In this document: positions 22,193-28,949 of the stretch, piece after piece
Layout: every line of letters starts with the position of its first letter
Position numbering within the stretch: position 1 is the first letter of the stretch
Source of the DNA: Polaromonas sp.
Lineage (GTDB): Bacteria; Pseudomonadota; Gammaproteobacteria; Burkholderiales; Burkholderiaceae_C
NCBI RefSeq assembly: GCF_012927415.1
Contig: NZ_JABBPF010000059.1
Span: 1-35,886, forward strand
Direction of reading: 5' to 3'
Length of the DNA: 35,886 bases
Translations under genes and position numbers: made by a program
The notes under the pieces: generated by a model
The model's input: only the letters and a program-made list of their open reading frames with translations
Told to the model about the DNA's origin: nothing
The model's database searches: none

Positions 22193-22930
22193 ATGGTGCA
22201 AGGTCTTCCGACTAAGCTCAACAAAGAACCATTGATCGAGGCAATTTTCGAGATCCGGTTCACATCTTCGGTGAATGCCTCAGACATCATGCCGGGATTT
22301 TTGCATGCAAAGTCAAAGGGCTCAAAGATTGAGCGGCTTCCAATTGGGCAGATACCACGAGAAATTCGGGAGGCTGACCCTCAGCTTGCTCAACAGCCAT
22401 TAGTTCGCATTCACTTAGACAATTTTTTGGTTTTGGTAGGCGACAAGGCGTTGGCTTTGTCCTGCAAGCTGCCCTATCCTGGCTGGAAGGCTTTCAAAGC
22501 TGAAATTCAACAGATGCTTTCATATGTTGAGGATGCAGGCATTGTTGATAAGGTTGAACGGTACGCGCTTAAATATATTGATGTAATTGAGGGATCCTCT
22601 GTTGCTGAAATGATAGGGCGGATAAATTTCTCTGTTGAGTTAGGTGGTAACAAGCCCAACTCAACCATTCAGATGCAGTTCGAAGTTCCCAGGGATGAGT
22701 TCGTGCATGTCTTGCAAGTTGGCGCTCCAGGTACAGTGACCTTGATAAATGGCGAAGCTCGGCAAGGATTAGTTTTGACGGTAGATACCATTTCTCAGCA
22801 GGTTGAGCTTCCTTTGAGCGCTTTAGAAAATGGGTTGTTTTTGGACCGTATTCATGATGTGAATAAGCAGCTATTTTTTGAGTGTCTTACGAATGAGACT
22901 GTAAAATTTTTGGATCCAATTTATGACTAA
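22193..22930 (+). CDS. TIGR04255 family protein
   Basis: The function is unknown. The product has 245 residues, about the family length. The N-terminus LPTKLNKEPLIEAIFEIRF matches the start of the sporadically distributed TIGR04255 family, and the C-terminus HDVNKQLFFECLTNETVKFL matches its end. No catalytic motif or membrane segment is seen; it is probably a soluble cytoplasmic protein. Base composition is clearly more A+T-rich than the flanking housekeeping genes, suggesting transfer. It is the first gene of a tight three-gene operon beside tRNA-Phe: its stop overlaps the start of the next gene by eight bases (ATGACTAA). Confidence 0.75.
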   Translation: MVQGLPTKLNKEPLIEAIFEIRFTSSVNASDIMPGFLHAKSKGSKIERLPIGQIPREIREADPQLAQQPLVRIHLDNFLVLVGDKALALSCKLPYPGWKAFKAEIQQMLSYVEDAGIVDKVERYALKYIDVIEGSSVAEMIGRINFSVELGGNKPNSTIQMQFEVPRDEFVHVLQVGAPGTVTLINGEARQGLVLTVDTISQQVELPLSALENGLFLDRIHDVNKQLFFECLTNETVKFLDPIYD

Positions 22931-23249
22931 TATCATCTTCAAAATGTCGATGGCACCGGCTCTGGCTATGAGTGCGGCCATAGTTCATGCTGGTATGTTT
23001 TACAAACCTCCAGAGCAAGAGGTCCACGCACCCATTAGCGGAAAAAACATTACTTTTAGTTCGACTCCAAGCACGGCTGCGGGTAGCAAAGTGCTATACA
23101 TATCTTCTGGATCTGAAAATTCTAATTATGTGGTGGATCAGCAACTTGCAGGTTTTTATGCAAATTTTGCTGGTTCACAAGTTCGGATGGATGCGGATCT
23201 CGAGCTTATTCTTATGGAGAATCTGACAGGTCTCTATTCACGCTCCTAA
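22923..23249 (+). CDS. Hypothetical protein, second gene of the TIGR04255 operon
   Basis: I do not recognise this 108-residue product. The N-terminal third is moderately hydrophobic (MSMAPALAMSAAIVHAGMF) but is not a clean signal peptide. The middle is Ser/Thr/Gly-rich (ISGKNITFSSTPSTAAGSKV) and the C-terminal part is acidic (VRMDADLELILMENL). The ATG overlaps the end of the TIGR04255 gene and the stop is three bases before the third gene, so the three proteins are almost certainly made together and may form a complex. Composition is A+T-rich like its neighbours. Confidence 0.7.
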   Translation: MTNIIFKMSMAPALAMSAAIVHAGMFYKPPEQEVHAPISGKNITFSSTPSTAAGSKVLYISSGSENSNYVVDQQLAGFYANFAGSQVRMDADLELILMENLTGLYSRS

Positions 23250-23252
23250 GCT

Positions 23253-23891
23253 ATGGAGTTGAACGAAGCTTCATTAGCTAAGTACTTTCCATATTACCTT
23301 ACGGTAGTGGAGAAAAATGGCTTGATGTTGGAACTGAAAAAATGGCCAAATCCTCTTAATTACTATATTTCCATGTATACCGATGAGGTTTTGCAGGGCG
23401 ATGCTTGGACTCAAGTACCAATAAGAGATTTTGGCTCAGGTGAGATGCATCGGGTGGATGCAGTTGTCTTATCAAATAGTTGTTTAATTGACCCTGCTAA
23501 TCATCGAGACATTCCTGCAAAAATTACTGTTGCTCCATTAATCGAATTAGCGCGTTATGAGGATTTGCTTAAATCTAAAGGCATTACCCAGTCGCGCATC
23601 GATGCTCAAATTGGTGGAATCAAATTGCAACAGGTTTACAACATTGTGTATTTTCCCAAAGGTGCAGGACTCAAAGCTGACATGTTTGTGATGCTTGATG
23701 ATGCACATTCATTTCCAAGTCAGCATCTCTTGCAGGGTGTTGGAAGCGGAAAGAATAACAAGCTTGCCACTTTGAGTTTGGCTGGATTTTTTTTGTTTTT
23801 GTTTAAATTGTCGGCACACTTTTGCCGCTTTCATGAGAACGTAAAGCGGTCAGAGATTCAACCATCAGGATCGATTCCAGGAGGAATGTAG
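23253..23891 (+). CDS. Hypothetical protein, third gene of the TIGR04255 operon
   Basis: The function is unknown. The product has 212 residues. A central block VVLSNSCLIDPANHRDIPAK, then TVAPLIELARYEDLL, and a C-terminal block FFLFLFKLSAHFCRFHENVKR look like conserved motifs; the short aromatic/leucine-rich segment near 178-187 is too short to be a sure membrane helix. The last about 14 residues look unlike a protein core and may be a changed tail. The start lies three bases after the stop of the preceding gene. The stop is eight bases from the end of the convergent integrase gene. A+T-rich composition indicates the same foreign origin. Confidence 0.7.
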   Translation: MELNEASLAKYFPYYLTVVEKNGLMLELKKWPNPLNYYISMYTDEVLQGDAWTQVPIRDFGSGEMHRVDAVVLSNSCLIDPANHRDIPAKITVAPLIELARYEDLLKSKGITQSRIDAQIGGIKLQQVYNIVYFPKGAGLKADMFVMLDDAHSFPSQHLLQGVGSGKNNKLATLSLAGFFLFLFKLSAHFCRFHENVKRSEIQPSGSIPGGM

Positions 23892-23899
23892 CTGGTCAA

Positions 23900-24877
23900 T
23901 TATCGAAGCGGCTTTACCCGTTCTCCTACACGCGATCTGACATAGTGCTCAGTCATGTCTCGGTTCCTATGCGCCAGCAGCTTTTGTGAGTGCGCCAGGT
24001 CGCCGGTATCGGTCGCAGCCTTGGCTCGAATATCCCGAAACTGAAAATTCACCTTGGCCAGCGTGCGGGCCTTGTCAAAGCGTGAGCGCAGGGCGCATTG
24101 CGTCAAGGGCTGGCCGTTTTCGTCCTGGATTAGATAGGCGCTGATTGCCCGGCGTGGACGCTCGTTGATTCTGGTGATGGTGGACGCTAACTCGCCGGTG
24201 ATCTCAATGCCCAGACGTGCGCCAGTCTTGTTCTGCACGATCCACAGTGCGCCATCCCGAATATCGGTGCGTTTGAGTTTTAGCACATCAGCTGGGCGCT
24301 GGCCGGTCAGCAAGGCTAAGTCCATTGCATCCACGACAGTGAAATGCGCCTGAGCCTTCACCTGGTCAAATTCCACATCGGTGATGTACCTGGAGCGCCC
24401 GGTTTCCTTAAAACCCTTTACGCCCTGGCATGGGTTCTGTGTGGCCGTGTATCCCCACTCGCGTGCCTTGTTGAAGAGGTGCGAAAACAGCGCCTTTTCC
24501 CGGTTGGCCCGAACCTTTGCAACCTGGCCGCGCATGTCCATGTATTCGCAAATGTGCATGGGCGCAATCGCATCAATCGGAATATGAGCAAACACCTTGA
24601 GCAGATTCGCCAGTTCCTTGTCGTTGTCCAGGCGCGTTTGAACGCTCTTGGCCGGGTACACGTCGCGCACATCGCGGCGCGCCACGACTGAAAGCAATTT
24701 TGTCGAATCATCTTCTCGCACGCCCTCACGCGGAGCCCAAAGCCATAACGCTTCGGCCCTGTCGCTGGACAGCTTGGTCCAGAGCCAGGGCAAGGTGCCG
24801 CTGACGTGATACCAAACCTTGCCCTTTTTGTGAAAGCGTGGCGGGTCGTCGTAGTTACCTTGACGTCGCCGTCCCAT
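23900..24877 (-). CDS. Phage-type tyrosine recombinase (integrase)
   Basis: Tyrosine recombinases integrate and excise phages and islands, often at tRNA genes. From ATG 24877 the product has 325 residues, complete for the family. An N-terminal basic segment (KKGKVWYH) and SAM-like core-binding domain (about 50-150) precede the catalytic domain: Arg194 in ALLTGQRPADVLKL, Lys217 in the hairpin, Arg284 in FRDIRAKAATD, His303 in LLAHRNRDMTEHYV and nucleophile Tyr312. The box II histidine is Arg281 here, a change I recall as common in this phage subgroup, so activity is still likely. A TTG one codon upstream is an alternative start. The start overlaps an upstream small ORF (TGATG). tRNA-Phe, 1.8 kb away, is the obvious target. 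Confidence 0.92.
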   Translation of the reverse strand: MGRRRQGNYDDPPRFHKKGKVWYHVSGTLPWLWTKLSSDRAEALWLWAPREGVREDDSTKLLSVVARRDVRDVYPAKSVQTRLDNDKELANLLKVFAHIPIDAIAPMHICEYMDMRGQVAKVRANREKALFSHLFNKAREWGYTATQNPCQGVKGFKETGRSRYITDVEFDQVKAQAHFTVVDAMDLALLTGQRPADVLKLKRTDIRDGALWIVQNKTGARLGIEITGELASTITRINERPRRAISAYLIQDENGQPLTQCALRSRFDKARTLAKVNFQFRDIRAKAATDTGDLAHSQKLLAHRNRDMTEHYVRSRVGERVKPLR

Positions 24878-25203
24878 CAAGCAGCCCGCATTGCGTTGAA
24901 GTTGGGACGAGGCACTGTAGATTCTTGCGCGTCGCAGCCAAGCATTTTTTCAGCGTATCCGCGAGCGACGATAGTGCGTCCACTACGGCTCTTTTCAAAG
25001 GGCCAACGATGCTGATGGCGCCGTTGCCCTTTTGTGCCGTTAGCGAGGCGTGCCGGCATTTTTTCGTACGCAGGTTTTGGTCCGAAATGCCGGGCGATAC
25101 CAGTTGGGCTTGCCATGACCTGGCCCGAAATTTCTTCGACAAAATTGGCCGCTATTTGCCTGGGCATTCCTGTCCCCGTTCCACCAGTCGGAAGGTTGCC
25201 CAA
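24877..25203 (-). CDS. Small ORF upstream of the integrase, doubtful
   Basis: This is a 108-codon frame (a second Met is at 25167) whose stop overlaps the integrase ATG as TGATG, which favours coupling. The product is basic, with MPRQIAANFVEEISGQVM early and many Arg/Lys/His later. I recognise no excisionase, AlpA or DUF4224 feature. Two other overlapping frames of similar length exist on each strand, so it may be chance. If real, a recombination directionality factor or regulator would fit the position, but nothing in the sequence shows it. Confidence 0.3.
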   Translation of the reverse strand: MGNLPTGGTGTGMPRQIAANFVEEISGQVMASPTGIARHFGPKPAYEKMPARLANGTKGQRRHQHRWPFEKSRSGRTIVARGYAEKMLGCDAQESTVPRPNFNAMRAA

Positions 25204-25792
25204 AGGTCGCTGAAACTACCAGAAAGGGGTAACAAATTAGCATGTCTGACTCTTGCTCGCTACTGCGCTGACACCACCGGCACACTGACACTGGGCAAGA
25301 CTGTTCGCCGTGCCGGTGTGCCGGCTGTGTCGGCAGGAACTATCAGTGTGTCGGTTCACCATCACGCTGAATGGTTCGAGATAACTTGCTCTATCAATGG
25401 CTAGAAAGCAGGGGAACCCGACGGCCACCAGTGCCCGCTTCGGGGGACGCTAGTTTCCATGATTTTCGAGACTGCTCAGCCGTCGTTCGTGGTGGTCATC
25501 TGGTGCCCGAAGCGGTCTGTCAACTTTGTGTGTAACAACCCGTCGACGTGATTTACTGAAGCGGCAAAGCTGACTTTCGCATGTTGGTGCCGACCTGAAA
25601 TTGACGACAGCCAATCTCAAAGTGACCAGGCTAAATACTTCGATTATCCACAACACGCCACAAAAACTGATGTAGCCAAGTCGTCATTCCCGGGTTGGCC
25701 AATCGCCGACGGATTGATTAATTAAGCGCTGGCGTGCAAGCTCAAGAAACAAATGATACATTTGGCAAAAATTATGAATAAGGGATAAATTA
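25204..25792. other. Gene-poor accessory stretch
   Basis: I find no gene. The stretch holds an inverted repeat, CCGCTTCGGG (25435-25444) with CCCGAAGCGG (25506-25515), and a copy of GGCCACCAGT (25423-25432), the ten bases that end tRNA-Phe plus its next two. The last 60 bases are A+T-rich and probably contain the promoter of the following hydrolase gene, though no clean -35/-10 pair is seen. It may be decayed mobile DNA. Confidence 0.4.
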
Positions 25793-26872
25793 ATGCAGCA
25801 CAAGTCGAAGATATCAACCGTTTCACGCGTCGCTTTGCGCATCGCTGCCTTCGCAGCGCTTTACTCCTCAGCCGTCGCCTTCGCACAATCTGCGCCGTTG
25901 GCTCCACGCGAGGTGCCCGCTAAGACAATTCCCGTCCCCAACACCGTGAGCCCGGAACTTCAGCAAATCATTGCACAACCTTTGCGCACTGGCTGGAGCA
26001 CCCCGCCAACCACACCCGAAGGCTGGACGCACCTGGCTGAGTCCACACGCGCGACGGCGTCGCCCAATGTCGAAGCCATGCGCGCGCGTCTGAAGGTGAA
26101 GGTCGAGCCGGGAACCCTGGGTGGAGTGAAGATCTACACCGTCACTCCGGAAAAGGTTCTTCCAGAAAACCGAAATCGCATGCTGCTGCAAGTCCACGGC
26201 GGTTGCTATGTGTTGAATCCTGCGGAGGCCGCGCTGCCCGAGGCCATGCTTATCGCGGCGATCGGCGGCTACCGGGTGATTGCTGTTGACTACCGCATGC
26301 CCCCAGAGGCGTACTTTCCTGGCGCGCTTGACGATGTGATGGCGGTCTACAGAGCGGTGATTGCCAAGACGGACCCTAAGCGCGTCGGGCTCATCGGCAC
26401 TTCCGCCGGCGGTGCGCTCGTTCTCGAGATGGGCTTGCGAGCCAAGCAATTAGGACTGCCGCTGCCCGGTGCGATCGCGTCCGGAACGCCAATGTCCGAC
26501 AGCACAAAGACAGGCGATACTTTTTACACGAACGCCATGCTGGACAGCGTCCTGGTGTCGACCGAAGGCTTCTGCGACGCTGCAGCGGCCTTTTATGCCA
26601 ACGGCCATGACCTCAAGGACCCTTTGATCTCTCCCATATATGGCGACATGAGCGGTTTTCCTCCGACCATCCTGACATCAGGAACGCGCGACTTGCTGCT
26701 GAGCAACACGGTGCGAGTCCATCGCAAGCTTCGCAATCTGGGCATTGACTCCTTTCTCCAAGTTTACGAAGGCCAGTCGCATGCGCAATACGGTAGGGAT
26801 GAGCGAATTCCGGAGAATCGAGAAGCTTTTACAGAGATAGGCATGTTTATGAACGGCCATCTCAAAAAATAA
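25793..26872 (+). CDS. Exported alpha/beta hydrolase, HSL/esterase type
   Basis: This is probably a periplasmic or secreted carboxylesterase. The product has 359 residues with an N-terminal signal peptide (hydrophobic 13-30, likely cleavage after AFA or AQS). The alpha/beta hydrolase fold of the hormone-sensitive-lipase family follows: oxyanion motif HGGC (135-138; HGGG is usual), VDYRMPPEAYFP, nucleophile Ser204 in GTSAGG, Asp300 in SGTRDLLLS and His330 in EGQSHAQY. The triad is complete, so it should be active; substrate unknown. It stands alone between gene-poor stretches near an integrase and may be part of the accessory region. The ATG follows GGGATAAATTA, a weak ribosome-binding site. 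Confidence 0.88.
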   Translation: MQHKSKISTVSRVALRIAAFAALYSSAVAFAQSAPLAPREVPAKTIPVPNTVSPELQQIIAQPLRTGWSTPPTTPEGWTHLAESTRATASPNVEAMRARLKVKVEPGTLGGVKIYTVTPEKVLPENRNRMLLQVHGGCYVLNPAEAALPEAMLIAAIGGYRVIAVDYRMPPEAYFPGALDDVMAVYRAVIAKTDPKRVGLIGTSAGGALVLEMGLRAKQLGLPLPGAIASGTPMSDSTKTGDTFYTNAMLDSVLVSTEGFCDAAAAFYANGHDLKDPLISPIYGDMSGFPPTILTSGTRDLLLSNTVRVHRKLRNLGIDSFLQVYEGQSHAQYGRDERIPENREAFTEIGMFMNGHLKK

Positions 26873-27149
26873 AAATCTCGTTATGCCGCTCGACGATATC
26901 AAGTTGAAGGGGCAGCATCGTCAGCTTGATGTCACCCAAGTAGCGGCAATGCGAGCTTTACTGTTGGGTACCACCGAAAGTGCTGCCTGATGCCAATAAA
27001 CTTTTCCTCGCGCGGGCGTTAGGTTAGTCAACTCCGGCGATGGCGGCCGCCAATTCTTCCGTAATCGTTACCGAAGCGGATGGCAGTTTTTTTGCCGCGC
27101 ATAATGAACCTAACTTCTTATCCCACCCCGCGCAGTGCCGGGCCTTGTC

Positions 27150-28046
27150 ATGACCCTTGAACCCCAAGCTGCTTACGTTCTCGGCCATCCGGGTGCTTTT
27201 GCGCTGCAAATCATCAAGGGCTTTCGCGCCAACCAGGGCTTGTTGCTGGCGGGCGCCGTGGCCTACTATTCCTTGCTGTCGATTGTTCCGCTGCTCATCC
27301 TGATTGCCATTGCGCTGTCTCATGTGATTGACCAGTCAACGTTGCTGGAATCGCTGGGCCGCTACATCGGCTGGCTGGCGCCGGGCGAATCCGATTTCAT
27401 CGTCAACGAGCTGGCCAATTTTCTGGCACACCGGGAGGTCATGGGCTGGGTGTTGCTGGGCACCATGCTGTTTTTCAGTTCCCTGGCTTTCACCGTGCTT
27501 GAAAACGCAATGTCGGTCATCTTCCTGCATCGCGTCGCCATCCGGCGGCGCCATTTTCTGATGTCGGCCGTGCTGCCTTACTGCTACATATTTTTTCTGG
27601 GCCTGGGTTTCCTGCTGGTGACGCTGGTAGCCGGAAGCTTTCAGGCGCTGGGGGAAAGAAGCGTCGAGTTTTTGGGCTCGAGTTGGTCACTCAGCGGCTT
27701 TTCGGGCGTCCTGCTTTACCTGCTTGGCTTGATGGGCGAGATATTCGTGTTGACGTCGGTGTACATGGTGATGCCGGTGGGTAAATTGTCGCTGCGCCAT
27801 GCACTGATTGGCGGCGTGACGGCTGCGTTGTTTTGGGAGTTGACGCGCCATGTGCTGGTCTGGTACTTTGCCACGCTGTCGCAGGTCGGCGTGGTGTATG
27901 GCTCGCTGACCACCGCCATTGTCGTGCTGCTGAGTCTGGAGATTGCCGCCACGCTGCTGCTGCTGGGCGCGCAGGTGATTTCAGAATACGAGCGGATCGG
28001 CAGCAGCGAAAAAAATGCCCCGGCCCAACCGATGCAAACCGGATAG
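27150..28046 (+). CDS. YihY/BrkB-like inner-membrane protein
   Basis: This family was long misnamed RNase BN; members are multi-pass inner-membrane proteins of unknown function. From ATG 27150 the product has 298 residues; a GTG at 27135 would add five. About six membrane segments are visible, among them the signature GLLLAGAVAYYSLLSIVPLL near residue 30, and segments near 100, 145, 190, 220 and 255. The family block GGVTAALFWELTRHVLVWYF is near the end, followed by a short polar tail. It is convergent with the catabolic operon, 70 bases away. It is probably native chromosomal context at the right of the accessory region. Confidence 0.9.
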   Translation: MTLEPQAAYVLGHPGAFALQIIKGFRANQGLLLAGAVAYYSLLSIVPLLILIAIALSHVIDQSTLLESLGRYIGWLAPGESDFIVNELANFLAHREVMGWVLLGTMLFFSSLAFTVLENAMSVIFLHRVAIRRRHFLMSAVLPYCYIFFLGLGFLLVTLVAGSFQALGERSVEFLGSSWSLSGFSGVLLYLLGLMGEIFVLTSVYMVMPVGKLSLRHALIGGVTAALFWELTRHVLVWYFATLSQVGVVYGSLTTAIVVLLSLEIAATLLLLGAQVISEYERIGSSEKNAPAQPMQTG

Positions 28047-28116
28047 CGGCTTTTGCCGGCGTCACATTGGCCCGAACGCACCATTCTAAACAGCAACTTG
28101 GCTTTTCGGCCTGCGC

Positions 28117-28512
28117 TCAATCGGGAACCACCGCCGTCACCTCAATCTCGATCCTGGCGCGATCTTCCACCAGCGCCGCCACCTGAACACAGGTCATGGC
28201 GGGGAAGTTCCTGCCCATGACTTCACGGTAAACGACGCCAATTTCCTTCAGGCGGGCGTTGTATTCGACCCGGTCGACGATGTACCAGGTCATGCGCACC
28301 ATGTGTTCCGGCGCAGCGCCGCCAGCCTTGAGCACGGCGGCGACATTTAGCAGCGTTTGGCGTGTCTGCGCAACAAAATCATCGGTTTCAAACTGCTGAC
28401 TGGCATTCCAGCCGATCTGGCCACCGACGAAGAGCATGGCGCCGCGCGCCAGCATGCCGTTGGCATAACCTTTGGGTTCGGCCCAGTCGGGCGGCTGAAT
28501 TCTGGTCATCAT
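28117..28512 (-). CDS. RidA-like protein (Rid family) lacking the catalytic Arg
   Basis: Rid proteins hydrolyse enamines and imines; RidA proper acts on 2-iminoacids, and AmnD-type relatives deaminate 2-aminomuconate. The product has 131 residues with the fold blocks LFVGGQIGW, QTRQTLLNVAAVLKAGG and a C-terminal RIEIEVTAVV. In E. coli RidA, Arg105 (in FPARSCVEV) holds the substrate carboxylate; here the same place reads FPAMTCVQV with Met106. It therefore cannot be a standard 2-iminoacid deaminase. As the last gene of a CoA-ester operon (ATGA overlap with the thioesterase), a plausible substrate is the enamine 2-amino-5-oxocyclohexene-carboxyl-CoA, whose carboxyl is masked as thioester. That assignment is inference. 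A second ATG follows directly. Confidence 0.88.
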   Translation of the reverse strand: MMTRIQPPDWAEPKGYANGMLARGAMLFVGGQIGWNASQQFETDDFVAQTRQTLLNVAAVLKAGGAAPEHMVRMTWYIVDRVEYNARLKEIGVVYREVMGRNFPAMTCVQVAALVEDRARIEIEVTAVVPD

Positions 28513-28949
28513 GATTTTTCCGGACTGGATTGAAGGTAGGGCAAAAGGGCGTCGCGCAACTCTTCCGGTAGGCGAAGCGCCTTGCCATGCGGCACTTCGG
28601 AATAGACCACCACGCTGTCGGCTTTGAGCCTGAGGGTATCGACCCCGCCCGGCGCTTTCGGGCTGGCGTGAATCTCGTAGTGCATGCCCAGACTTGCGCC
28701 GCCGATGCGTGTCAGTTCCAGCGTCATCGTGAGTTCTTCACCGTTGCGGCACATGCCGAGGAATTCAGTTTTCAGGTCAACAATCGGCACGCCCACGCCG
28801 CTGGCAATCAGGCCATGTTCCGGAAAACCGATATGCGCCAGAAAGTCTTCCTGCACCTCGTGCAGCAGATAAAAAAACTGCGGATAAAACACAATGCCCG
28901 CCGGGTCGCAATGGTGAAACCGGACCCGTTTTTTCGTTGTGAATTTCAT
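28509..28949 (-). CDS. 4-hydroxybenzoyl-CoA thioesterase family (4-HBT) protein
   Basis: This is a hot-dog-fold acyl-CoA thioesterase, probably acting on an aromatic or ring-derived CoA ester. The product has 146 residues, the family length. The active-site block FHHCDPAGIVFYPQFF carries the catalytic Asp15, as in Pseudomonas 4-HBT. The rest shows VGVPIVDLKTEFLGMCRNGE, typical of the family. It overlaps both neighbours by four bases (ATGA). In the operon it could release dead-end CoA esters and free CoA, or act on a pathway intermediate; the sequence does not decide. Confidence 0.9.
   Translation of the reverse strand: MKFTTKKRVRFHHCDPAGIVFYPQFFYLLHEVQEDFLAHIGFPEHGLIASGVGVPIVDLKTEFLGMCRNGEELTMTLELTRIGGASLGMHYEIHASPKAPGGVDTLRLKADSVVVYSEVPHGKALRLPEELRDALLPYLQSSPEKS

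Noticed and set aside
23788-23805. T-rich run as a terminator of the three-gene operon
   Set aside because: It lies inside the third coding sequence, within an apparently conserved FLFLFKL block, and has no stable stem before it.
24838-25404. Plus-strand open frame of 188 codons across the integrase start and the gene-poor stretch
   Set aside because: It overlaps the integrase 5' end, has no ribosome-binding site or family feature, and competing frames of similar length exist on the other strand.
25435-25515. Inverted repeat CCGCTTCGGG/CCCGAAGCGG as ends of an insertion sequence or integron site
   Set aside because: Only about 60 bases lie between the arms, with no transposase and no target duplication seen. 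An attC-like role is possible but lacks the R'/R'' core sites.
26883-26990. 35-codon plus-strand frame after the esterase gene, starting MPLDDIKLKG
   Set aside because: Too short and without a clear ribosome-binding site or known relatives; could be a gene remnant. The whole 26873-27149 gap otherwise shows nothing I can name.
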